Assembly (NCBI GenBank): GCA_000328365.1 | Contig: KB293301.1 | Location: 44,766-108,765 of the forward strand | Source: Capitella teleta | Taxonomy: Eukaryota > Annelida > Polychaeta > Capitellidae | Reading direction: 5' to 3' | Length of the DNA: 64,000 bases | Shown: positions 30,801 to 42,000 of the stretch, in pieces | Layout of the letters: each line of letters begins with the position of its first letter | How positions within the stretch are numbered: the stretch's first letter is position 1 | Notes under the pieces: model-generated | What the model saw: the letters and a program-made list of their open reading frames with translations, nothing else | The model's database searches: none | What the model was told of the DNA's origin: nothing | Program-made: the position numbers and the translations under genes

Positions 30801-33109
30801 GGTTGATTAATCCCTATTTTATCCGCAGTGCGCTATCTCCTGTGTTCTTTGTGAAGACAAGCACGGACGTGTATCTTCGAAACGGTCCTTGTTGACAATG
30901 ATAAAGTCAACAGAAACGATGCATACACATAACAAGCACAAGGGCTCTCTACGACTTGAATTGTATGCAGTGTTAGGTTTCGATAAAAGTAAATTTGATC
31001 AGATCTGGCGGTGAATTTGATCGAACCAATCAGCAACGCTCCATTTACTTCAAACAAGCGATGTACACAGTCGCCATGACAACAAGGCCAATGCGATCAC
31101 GGCATGCATTCTTCATGCGACCCTTTTTCTCTTCCCTTCGATAGTCGATACTCGCTCAATGGAAGACATGATCATTGTCTATTTATAGCCTCCACGTGCC
31201 TCATTAGCATATCCACGGTACGGTGCACACACTTTCAAGCTATTGTCTCGTGATGGCTTCTGCTTAATTTTTCGCGTGAGTGCATAATTGAACAGGGACT
31301 GCTTAGACTGTCGTTATGTTGATATAGTAGAATGTAGAAATACAGCATCGCAAATGTTTCACAATTACAGTACACCCTGACTATCAGAGCATAATCAGCA
31401 TAATAAGTAGGTATAGGTTGAGTACGTATAGTGTCCTTGGTATAATAATTATGTGCTTAGTATTATTTATTATAATACAAAACTGTTGCGTTTCATCAGT
31501 TTTTATAGAATTGTCATTACGTTTGACCGCTATTTTTTTTTCCCTCATACAGCTTTAAATATCAAAACAAGTATGAAAAACATGAAATTTTACGCTTTGG
31601 TTTGTGCACAGGACATATAATTATATTGTCAACTTTGATCCATTTATGGCTTCAAAATGCTTATTTAGTCTGATAGAATACTACAGTTTTATCAACTCAC
31701 TCTCAATGCCATAAAAATGTTTAACAAATCAATGATTTTTGTTTTCTATTACGACTATAATACTATAACACACACTTGATTAGATCGGAAATCATAACGC
31801 ATAAACGTAATAATATTACGTTAAGATATATTATATCTTAACGCTATAATCGGTCAGCTGAAAATGAGGTAATATTGACTCGAACAATCGACCATACATT
31901 GAAACATAAACTGGCAAAAATACTCAATTATATTGGGGTTGAAAAAAAGAAGATAAAGTTTTTATCGTTAAATTTGGTGAGAATCAATTGATTCAAACGT
32001 ATACACGATTTGTGTTAAGTTAATAACCGTATAACCCATGACATTAATGATTTTATCATCGTTTTCTGACTCGAGGCGACAAAGCCTAATCGTTTGTGTT
32101 GATCCGTTACTATAGTAACCTTTTTTTTTGGCGGCTGCCTCGCGGAATTCCCGGGGTGTTATCATTGTCATGACATCATTCGCAGCTCCACTAGTGGCCA
32201 ATATGTGAATCAAATCGATTTGGCGGGAGAATTAGAACCACTGAATTTGAACTGTTCGTGTCTCTTTTGTACCATTTAAATGCTATCAGGTAATTATTAT
32301 GTTTTTTTGTTTTTTTTTTTTTTTTCGTGAATTTGGCGTTATACGTTGGGCTTGTGCTTTTATAGACCGTACCTGTTGATTTGTTTCCAAAAGTTTCTCG
32401 TATTATCAGTACTTTAGCCCACATAGTCATTTATTTTTAGATGACTCACACCTTCAGCCAACATTGAAACTGTTCAAAACAGAAAATACTAGTCACACTA
32501 TTTTAAGGAGGAGACACTTCTTTCTCCGGTTCATTATAGACGCTCCGAGTAGTAACACAGTTGTCGGGTGGGTATAGCCATAGTGATTACATTTTGGGTG
32601 GTTGCTTGGTTCTCGGGTACTGTTCATAGTACGCAATTGTGCAGGGAAAAAAGTTGGATTGTCCAAGCTATTGTGGCAGCTGAATTATCCTCGAAGTCTG
32701 TTAACCTGGTTATATTTTGGTGGTGTGTTGTTCGTAAACAAGATGTAACAATGTAACATGCAGCTGTATCAGTTTGTTTTATTGAAATTGGGCAAACAGC
32801 TAAGGGCTTCCAGGTTTTTGAGCAAGTGTCCAAGGTCGAAAATTCGTTGGTAGATGATGTACGTGAAACGTATAGTCCGTTAATTACCCGTCGTCTTAGA
32901 GGAATGTTTGTGGACTCTAGGAAGTGTGCTGTTTGAGACCGCTGTTTTGTTGGAACTAATGCATGTACTTTCAGCAACATCATAATGTTTTCCCCGATTG
33001 ATGTGAATTCTGGGATCTTCATAACGTACTTTTCCCTTGGCATGCATTTGGTGCAATCAACTTTATATATTTCAATAAATTGTGAGTTTTCCTACCATTC
33101 TAGAGGCAT
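30801..33109. other. Intergenic region, no recognised gene
   Basis: Contains the probable promoter of the death-domain gene near its left end, a short perfect palindrome at about 31821-31846 (GTTAAGATATA with its inverse) and a T-rich tract at about 32302-32326. A 139-codon minus frame at 32624-33043 shows no domain signature. Confidence 0.5.
31070..31083. promoter_or_regulatory. RFX X-box match upstream of the death-domain gene
   Basis: GTCGCCATGACAAC fits the X-box consensus RYYNYY-AT-RRNRAC. It lies 270 bases upstream of the start codon at 30800, a typical distance for ciliary gene promoters. An inverted CCAAT box lies nearby (about 31025-31030). Confidence 0.5.
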
Positions 33110-33850
33110 NNNNNNNNNNNNNNNNNNNNNNNNNNNNNNNNNNNNNNNNNNNNNNNNNNNNNNNNNNNNNNNNNNNNNNNNNNNNNNNNNNNNNNNNNNN
33201 NNNNNNNNNNNNNNNNNNNNNNNNNNNNNNNNNNNNNNNNNNNNNNNNNNNNNNNNNNNNNNNNNNNNNNNNNNNNNNNNNNNNNNNNNNNNNNNNNNNN
33301 NNNNNNNNNNNNNNNNNNNNNNNNNNNNNNNNNNNNNNNNNNNNNNNNNNNNNNNNNNNNNNNNNNNNNNNNNNNNNNNNNNNNNNNNNNNNNNNNNNNN
33401 NNNNNNNNNNNNNNNNNNNNNNNNNNNNNNNNNNNNNNNNNNNNNNNNNNNNNNNNNNNNNNNNNNNNNNNNNNNNNNNNNNNNNNNNNNNNNNNNNNNN
33501 NNNNNNNNNNNNNNNNNNNNNNNNNNNNNNNNNNNNNNNNNNNNNNNNNNNNNNNNNNNNNNNNNNNNNNNNNNNNNNNNNNNNNNNNNNNNNNNNNNNN
33601 NNNNNNNNNNNNNNNNNNNNNNNNNNNNNNNNNNNNNNNNNNNNNNNNNNNNNNNNNNNNNNNNNNNNNNNNNNNNNNNNNNNNNNNNNNNNNNNNNNNN
33701 NNNNNNNNNNNNNNNNNNNNNNNNNNNNNNNNNNNNNNNNNNNNNNNNNNNNNNNNNNNNNNNNNNNNNNNNNNNNNNNNNNNNNNNNNNNNNNNNNNNN
33801 NNNNNNNNNNNNNNNNNNNNNNNNNNNNNNNNNNNNNNNNNNNNNNNNNN
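33110..33850. other. Assembly gap, 741 unknown bases
   Basis: A run of n. The frames crossing it are meaningless. The right edge is a TA microsatellite, which probably caused the gap. Confidence 0.99.
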
Positions 33851-33895
<45 letters not shown>

Positions 33896-33920
33896 TAATA
33901 ATATAATATAATATATATAT
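33851..33920. repeat. TA and AAT microsatellite at gap edge
   Basis: (TA)n from 33851 to about 33890, then AATAATAATAATATAATATAA-type units. The true length is unknown because the repeat runs into the gap. Confidence 0.95.
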
Positions 33921-34231
33921 TCATTTGCAGAAGAAAGTCATTGGAGAAGAGAAACCCTCATGCACTCTCTCAGCATTTCATGGCGAGCTGCTTCGTGGAT
34001 ATAAAACCCGTGCTATTGTCGTCAGAGCTCAGTACTATTGGACCGGAGGCGTGCATACACGGAAGTCCCCTTAACCTCGGAACTTGGCCTTCGGTTCTGA
34101 TTTACCTGGAGATATCCAACGTCATGATTGGATCCAGGTGCAAATTAGGATTGAACGTGAGAGACATTTGCATATCACCTGCATGTGATAAGCTTGGCTG
34201 GAGAAAATTCACAATTAGGTAAAAGATGAAA

Positions 34232-34237
34232 TTTATT
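34232..34237 (-). promoter_or_regulatory. Candidate polyadenylation signal of the Erg gene
   Basis: AATAAA on the minus strand about 380 bases past the stop codon at 34617. Motif match only. Confidence 0.4.
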
Positions 34238-34616
34238 GAAAGCAGTGGATGTGATGAGTAATCGATATTTTCCACTCCGAGAGCAGGTACACAGAGAAAT
34301 GAACAGAAACTCGGTCTCAATCATTCCGGGGTTTGCAGCGGCATCCATCAAATATCCCGGATCGCTTCGCCATCACTCAAAGTCTTTATGACGGAGCGTG
34401 GATTTAGGGTAGGATCGACGAATGCTCCTCTGTCGGCGCCCATTTGTCTTGCCTTTACTCCCATCCCACATTTTGGCCACCGGGAAATCCTGCGTAGATT
34501 GAAAACAGGTCCACGCTCGAATCTTCAAGATGAGTTGTTTGCGAGGCTTTAAGCACTTTGTGACTAACCGCCTCGTCTTGCACACACTACATGCACTTGG
34601 TGACAATGGCGTGACG

Positions 34617-36041
34617 TCATACATTTTTGAGCATTTTGTCAGGGTCCATTTGTGATTTTCCCAGCGAAGCAGTCTTAGGCTTGAAACTAGATCGTAGGTC
34701 GATCCTTTGGGGCCGAACAATCAGGCCTCGCTCCCCTGTTAAACCGGGAGGAGGGGGTGGGGGAAGGTCGTCGGCTCGGGGCTGGCTACCCACTGACGGT
34801 TTGTGACCAAGAATAGCCAGGATAGCGTCAACTGTTGTGCATAGTTCGTGTTCGAAGATCTGCATCCTTCTGAGAGGAGAGAACGGCGAGTGCGAAATGA
34901 AACCAAAGTGAATGAACTTACTCGTTGATGTGTTCCAGTCTTTCGTCGATATCAGCAAGCGACTGGATGCCACGAGCCTTCACTGGGTTCTGTTGGATCT
35001 CGTAGTCGATGGGGGAGTGTAAACACGGTCCTGTGCTCGATGATGACTTGGGCAGGCACGACGTGGAGCTGCAGATGGAAGCGATGGGAGACAGCGCTGA
35101 TGGCTGAGCACCGGCGCCCAACGGAGGAGGAGGAGGAGGAGCCATGGGCGGATGTTGTGGCAGCTGGCTATTGGCAGGACTGGTCACGCAAGAGATGGCG
35201 CTGTGAGATATAAACGGCGGCACTGGCAGGTTGGACGACGAATTGCCATGCGACGAAATCGAGACCTGGTGTCGCACTTGAGTTCGTCGCTGTCGATTTG
35301 GCGCTGAAGCATTGTTCCTCACCCGTAGACCCAATGCTGATAAAAAGAAGAGAGCGGACGGTGAGGACACATGTACGCACAGTGGAAATACGCCGTAAGT
35401 CCCCCGCGCAAAAAAAAAAAAAAAGAAAAAAAGAAAAAAAGAAAAAAAAAAAGAAAAAAAAAGAAAAAAAAACATCAAACCCATCCTTGAACAAACCAGA
35501 ATCTACTTAATCTCATGCTTGAATGTACTTAAGTAAAGGGGTACTTAAATCATGCTCATAACTCAAGGTAACTGTGAAGCAAACGTAATTACCTGTAGTG
35601 CAAGCATACGAACTACAGAAGCGGAAGTCGGCATCGGTCACCTCGATACTTGCGGCGTTCGGTGAGAGCTCAAGTATACCTGGATGTCGCTGTTCGTCGT
35701 CGCTCGACATATCTCCCGAAGTCTTCTTCTCTCCGCTCGTTGTGCGATTCCTGCTGGCAGCGAACTTCCGTCTCATTCCACCCGCGTGGCTGTTGGACGA
35801 ATTGGCACCACCTACAAGACCAACAAAATATGATCGAAATCAGGCTATCAACAATTCAACAACAAGGCAATTCGGACAGTGAAATGTTTGTTTATGTTTG
35901 AAGTGTAAGGAGTGACTGACTCGCATCATATTTGATAGCCGCCATGTTTCCTTTGCATTGCAATCGAGGCCTCTTTTGACGTATGAAGCGGAGGGTCTCT
36001 TCTTGGATTTTGGTTGGGGATGTTCGTTGGATGAAGTCGCC
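34617..36041 (-). CDS. erg: Erg C-terminal exons with tetramerising coiled coil
   Basis: Exons 36041-35921 ([13 protein letters not shown]), 35811-35593 ([29 protein letters not shown]), 35336-34922 (Ser- and Pro-rich, poly-Pro, then [15 protein letters not shown]) and 34869-34617 ([17 protein letters not shown], poly-Pro, stop). The [18 protein letters not shown] stretch lies where HERG has its C-terminal assembly coiled coil. The end DPDKMLKNV is not a recognised sorting motif. Confidence 0.88.
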
Positions 36042-39000
36042 CTGAGAGAGACACGCAAGCCATAGTTATATCACTATGCTGGGTTGGCAGAAATGTAGGT
36101 CAGTATTCATCGATGTGACAGTGAAGCTTTTCTAAACAGAGCGGCAAAAGAAAATACCCACCCGCTATTTAGGCATAAAAGTAATTAACCCCACTGTCAC
36201 TCTTATTGCTTCTAAACTGGGCATAACAAGGCTGAGGTCAACCAGTTTACGTCCTATCTGAAAGTCTGCACTAATAGAGTTCACTCAGAACTATGCTGAA
36301 TCTTCTAACGCACGATAGGGATCAAAATCAAAAATCATTTGTAACATTGCAGTGTGAATGGCTTAATCAATAAGGCTCTCAAGCCATGGCCACCCCTGAG
36401 CTTCATACACGATGTACACCTTTTTCGCAAACGGTTGATCAGTTTCCATGTCGTCTGATGATGGATGACACCACATTGCCCTCACAATATCGCGATGAGC
36501 GTATTGCTCACGTGGAGGTCTCTGATCACCAATCTCCACCGTAGCTTCCGTAAGGCATCCGATAGCTGTCCGATGGGGTTTAAGCGAGAATTATTCAGTT
36601 TATCGAAGTATTTCGCTCCACATCTCCGCTGTCCATTTTTGACGCTGATGTATCAATCTCAGCTTCAGCAGCTGATTCTGATTTGTCATAGTGGGGCATT
36701 ATACTGGGTGCTTTCAGGACAGAATATCATCTCACATAATGACGTCGAGTTGCGTGTCCATGGTGAACTGAGGGGTCATACTCCGGAATTGTGATGGCAG
36801 CATTCTCGAAGGCAGGATACTGTTTTGTACCAATCCTGCCTCTTGAATATCCAGTTAGGAGCCATCCTGAATAATGGCGTTTAGCGAATACCACTAACGA
36901 GCCAGTTTCAGCGAAATATTGCCTTGTGGAGATTATGGTGCATCACACATGCCATCATGCATGCTCAAGTGGGCTGTTTCAGCCACCAGAACCACAATAC
37001 GCGTCATTGCTCCGAACTGAGAGTCTCAGATGTAGCAGGTCAATTATCATTTATCTGGCTAATTAATTGAGGGGTGTTTAGGCAGACAGCGAACATCCCT
37101 ATATACTCTGCCCGTATTTGCTTGTTCTTCGTGAACGTGCTAAACTAAGTGTATCGCTAAGCTAGTTTTATACCAATAATAATAATATTAGAAGATACTT
37201 TCCTTTGCCACTGAGTTTACAGCTCTTGACTGGGAGTCAATAAATGTGATTATATTTTACCTTTAAAAGAATGTAGTCTATTATCGGGATTTAACGATAT
37301 TACCTGATAGGATGGAAATGGAGCATTTCCTTGAAATGAGGGCAAAGCAAACAGCACACATCATTGGAATCGTAAAGAATATTCATGCAAATACATGTAA
37401 GCGAATTTCTTTAATTACCAGCTTCACCACTTTATGACATACTACTGTGTAACACATGAAAGCAAATGAATACATTGTTGGCTTACCATTTCGTGCGTCT
37501 AATAAGCGTGGAGTAGGAAAGTACAAGTGTTAGAGAATAAAAAGAACGAAGAGGCAAGGCATTGTGCAATGAAAATTATGAAAATGGAACTAGTGGAAAT
37601 AATCACTCTGAATTTGGCATTTCGACGTCAAAATTTCGCTAATCATACACCAGCATTATAGTTAGAATCATTCATACGTGTATATGTTATTGATTTATTG
37701 AAATGTAAAAACAATCTCTGCATAATTGATCTTCCATGTAATAATTTGCCCTTGGTTCTCGAATTCCACATGGAAAGCTAAATTTGCAATGTAATTTGCT
37801 ACGTATGCGTGCAAGCAATAATCTGATAATTGGATCCCTGATCAGGCAAGGTGAAAGTGTGAGAAACAGAGCAGACGTGGCCAGTGAAAGCTGCCAGCTA
37901 TCAAGGCTAAAATTTCCAAAAAACAAAAATGTAGCAATTGATGAGAAGCGAGGTCTTACCCGCTCTGGAGTCTCCGCCTTGTTGAAGATGTTCGGTTAAT
38001 AAATGCAATAGATGATGGGTTACAAAAGGTAGGTTAGCGACTAGTTGGCCTATAGCTAAGAACCTCTGTTCTTATACACACACACGACTGAAAAAAGGAG
38101 CAGCCAGTATGACCCCTGGAGTGAAATTGGTAGTGCCGCTCTTGGTAGAGTATAGTTTATACCTAATAATGGCTGCTCCTTTTGGTGCTCTACTAGGTTG
38201 GATGAGGAAAAGCAACACTTACATATCTCAAGTTGAACGTGACACGGAATTTCTGCAGAAATTCTCCAGAAAATTCTGGATAGACATCAAGGATTTCCTG
38301 AAGATCATCCAAGAGGATTTTGTGCAGATCACAATACGACAGTGCTCGGACGCAGTAGTTGGACTTGCCGATGGACGACCTCCTGGAGGGAGCCGCCTCT
38401 CTGGGGTCCTCACCGAAGATATCGTCTTTGCCTGTGGTGTATACATGAATTTCGGTTGTGTGTCTTCTTTTAGGCTGAGCTCACCCAAAATTGCCATGAC
38501 AATGTCATCTTTCAGGACCTCGACTGAACCCCGAACAATGAAGTAAATGGCATTGAGTATATCCCCAGGGTGAATGAGGGTGTCGCCTGGAGGGGCATGA
38601 GTCGACTTGAACTTCAGCGACAGCGCACGGAGACACCCTGTTGATGAAGATGAGCGCCATGCATTAAATGAAGTAACATGGAATTGTGATTCAGGACAGT
38701 AAGAGCAGGACAGCAGCGGTGCCACGCGACTCTTGCTCTGGCGTCATAAATCCACCGGGCGATGAACCCAGCCGTGTGTCAGAGCAATGCACAGAACGAT
38801 AAAGTTGCGATCATCGAATGTCGCAGGCGCAGCGCTGTCAAGCGGAATCTTCTCGCCACTTGACCACGTTCTGACGCTGACAGCAGGGTCAGCGGGCCTG
38901 GATGGATGACAACTGGCGGATGCACTTATCGATCGGGCATCAAGTGCAGAGTAATCGCTTCCGACGACGATTAGAGAGGACGACGGCGCTGAGACGACGA

Positions 39001-42000
39001 GAAGGAAGCCAAGACCTTGGCGTGATTTTCGAATCGATCAACTGCGGCTGTAATCCCGCCCTTCCAATCGCAAAGCATGCGACGAGCAAACCTCACTGAA
39101 TGGCTAAATCAAGTCAAATGCCACTTGGCGTCGATGTAGGCGGTCACTCAAACCATGGATTATCCCAGGATCCCGATATAGATGCATTCTGCCTCGGGAG
39201 AGGGGAGGGGGGCATAGAGTGCACATGTTGAAAAATCGATCAGCAGATCAAGCAACATAGGAAACTGAGGTGGGAATCCCTTTTGCGAGAGAATAGGAGC
39301 TGAGGAAAATGGGCGCACGCCAGAGCACAATGAATAAGTCATCTAAATTGCTGCCGCGTCCAAGTGGCAGAGCTCATCGGCGGTGAAGTTCTGAATACTC
39401 AAACATGAAGATACAGGAATCTACATGCATGTCAGGTGCACAATGAGGAGGCCAATGTAACTCAATAACATTGCAGGAACATTTTTGTCATGAAAGCAGC
39501 GTATGAAAGATGCATGTTTGACAGGGTTGATGATGGATGACGGTGAGAACTGCTCACCTGGACTGGCTCCTTTGAAGGCAAGACAATTGGTCAGCAGATT
39601 CTTATTCAGGTGAAGGCAGATATCGGCTTGCAAGCATTCCGGGAAATTCTTCAGCACCTGTTTGTAAGAAACACCTGGATTGTATCACATATACCAAATA
39701 CGTTTTATCATCCATAAGTAGAGCCTGTGACTGCCTGGCTATATCCTGGTTATGGTAGTGTGTGGGCATATGTCTAAACTCTAAACCCAGAAAACATGCA
39801 TGCAAAGGTAAGTCTCAAATAAATGAAGCCACGCGCTGCTTGATGGCATAGAAAACTACTTTGCATTATATTCTTCTGGCTCCAATCAACTTGTGTGGCA
39901 TCCTCTGGGGTTTTAATCATTTGCAAATGGAAAGAAAGCAGTCGACACGAAGCTGATGGTGAATTATTGATATCTCTTGTCCCATGCACGCACGAGGCTT
40001 CGACGGCCTGGCCTCATAAGAACCCGGAAATCGGACCTCAGAGTACAATTACGTCATTGGCATCCAATCACAATCTCTTAAATGCTTCAATAAGCTCAGC
40101 CATTTATCATCCCAGTAACACATTAAGAGATATTTTCGTTGGGGTTATTAAAGGGATGGCATCACCAAGAGATTACAGGCGTGCATATGAGTCAGAGTAC
40201 GTGACAAAGCAAAGCGCTCTACGACCACCTTATTTGGAACCATAAAATTCGTCCACGCACGCTGTTCATGTCAATTCCATTGGTATATGTCCATGAGTGC
40301 TGATAACTCTCTATCAGACGGTTGGCCATCAGCTTAGGGATGTGGTGGAAATTGATGAACTCTTTGATGCTCGTCTGCATCTCGTGGTACTCCTCTGTGC
40401 CTTGGTATATTCGTAGCATGATGGACGAAACGTTGCCAAAAATGGCAGCACTCATCAATGCTGTGGAGAGAGAGATCGAGAGATTATGAGTCAGCTGACA
40501 CTATTCGACCGCTGATTAATGTTGTTTTGGTTCTACCCCCGAATGACGATTGTATGGCGTCTCTGATGACCATAAAACTGGTCTCGCGTGGGGAGGTACT
40601 GTCTGACAGCCAGCGGACGCTGATGAAGGGCGTTGGCTACCGTTCTGTGTGGGGTCATATTGCATCATGGCAGGGGATAATCGCGGGAGCAGGAGTAAAA
40701 CTAATAACCGCTGATTCATGCTTTTCTTGGGTGATCAATAATAATCAGGGATCAATTATCTTAAAGGGAGAGGTGTTAAATGGGCTGATAATTGGAGACT
40801 TAATCTCAAAGCCTCTTTTAAAAGGTCATATTTCTCTTTGTAATCAAAGTGTGTACTCACAGCCGAGTAACATGGCAAAGATGGAGAAGACTTTCTCGGC
40901 ATTTGTGTTTGGGGCGACGTTACCGAAACCAATGCTCGTTAAGCTGGTGAAGGTGAAGTAAAGAGCTGTGATGTACTTTGAGCGGATGTCGGGCCCACTG
41001 TCTGTGTCGTTTGACAAATATGGTTTTCCCGTCATGTTTGCTAGACTATTCAGCCAATTTATAGGAGACTCTAGCTTCGGTCGCTCCACGTAACCGATGG
41101 CGTAGAATATACAGGCGAGCCAGTGGGCAACCAGAGTAAATGCAGCCATCAAAAGTAGCAAGACAGCTGCTCCGTACTCGGAGTACTGGTCGATGCGACG
41201 GGCAACTCGAAGAAGACGCAGAAGCCGAGCTGTTTTGAGGACTCCAGTGACGGTCATAGTCTGAAATGAACACATTGACAGCTTGTGGAAACATTGTAAT
41301 GTAGAGTATATCAATATGGAGACTCATTAATCTATTATAATGTTGAGATGAGTTATCAGCAAGAACAGCATGACATTGTTTCTTCTGTGTCTGCACGATG
41401 AATAGTAAATCAACATCATTAATGCCTGTCAATAACATCGCCAGCTCACAAAGGACATCCGTATGATGAGACTATCGACGGCACGCCTGCATCATCCACA
41501 GATCTTTCAGCAGCAGCTGATCGTCAATTAGGGATCAGAGAGGGATCTCCTGATCCCAGCATCAATACTCGAGTAGTACAGTCACCGCGAGGATGAATTC
41601 AGCGTGAACTTTACAATATTATTTGCATATATATAATAGCATACACTACTTATGATGCATCGGATTAATCCAGACTAACATATACTCTCTGGTTTAAAGA
41701 TGCTATGCGCGCAAGTGGGAAAATAGCGTGCTTGATTAGAACAATGTGACAGGTTTTCAATGCGTGCATCTTATATTCAGCAGGCAGGTGATGCGTGCCA
41801 ATCATAGCAAAATATGACAATCAAAAGCTCAAGGCATGTTCACACCAGAATCAGAAAGTGAAAAAAAAAATGTATAGAAAGATAGACGAATATAAAGAGA
41901 GGAAAAATGGGCATGCTGTCTGCAATACAATTGCCAGCTGCCACGTAATATCTTCGTTTGCTGTGCCGTGTATAATATGGGAAGTGAGCCAAGACAGAGA

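Noticed and set aside
32985-33924. Frames of 269-308 codons
   Set aside because: They cross the 741-base run of unknown bases and a TA repeat.
38109-38546. 145-codon plus-strand frame
   Set aside because: Antisense shadow of the Erg nucleotide-binding homology exons.
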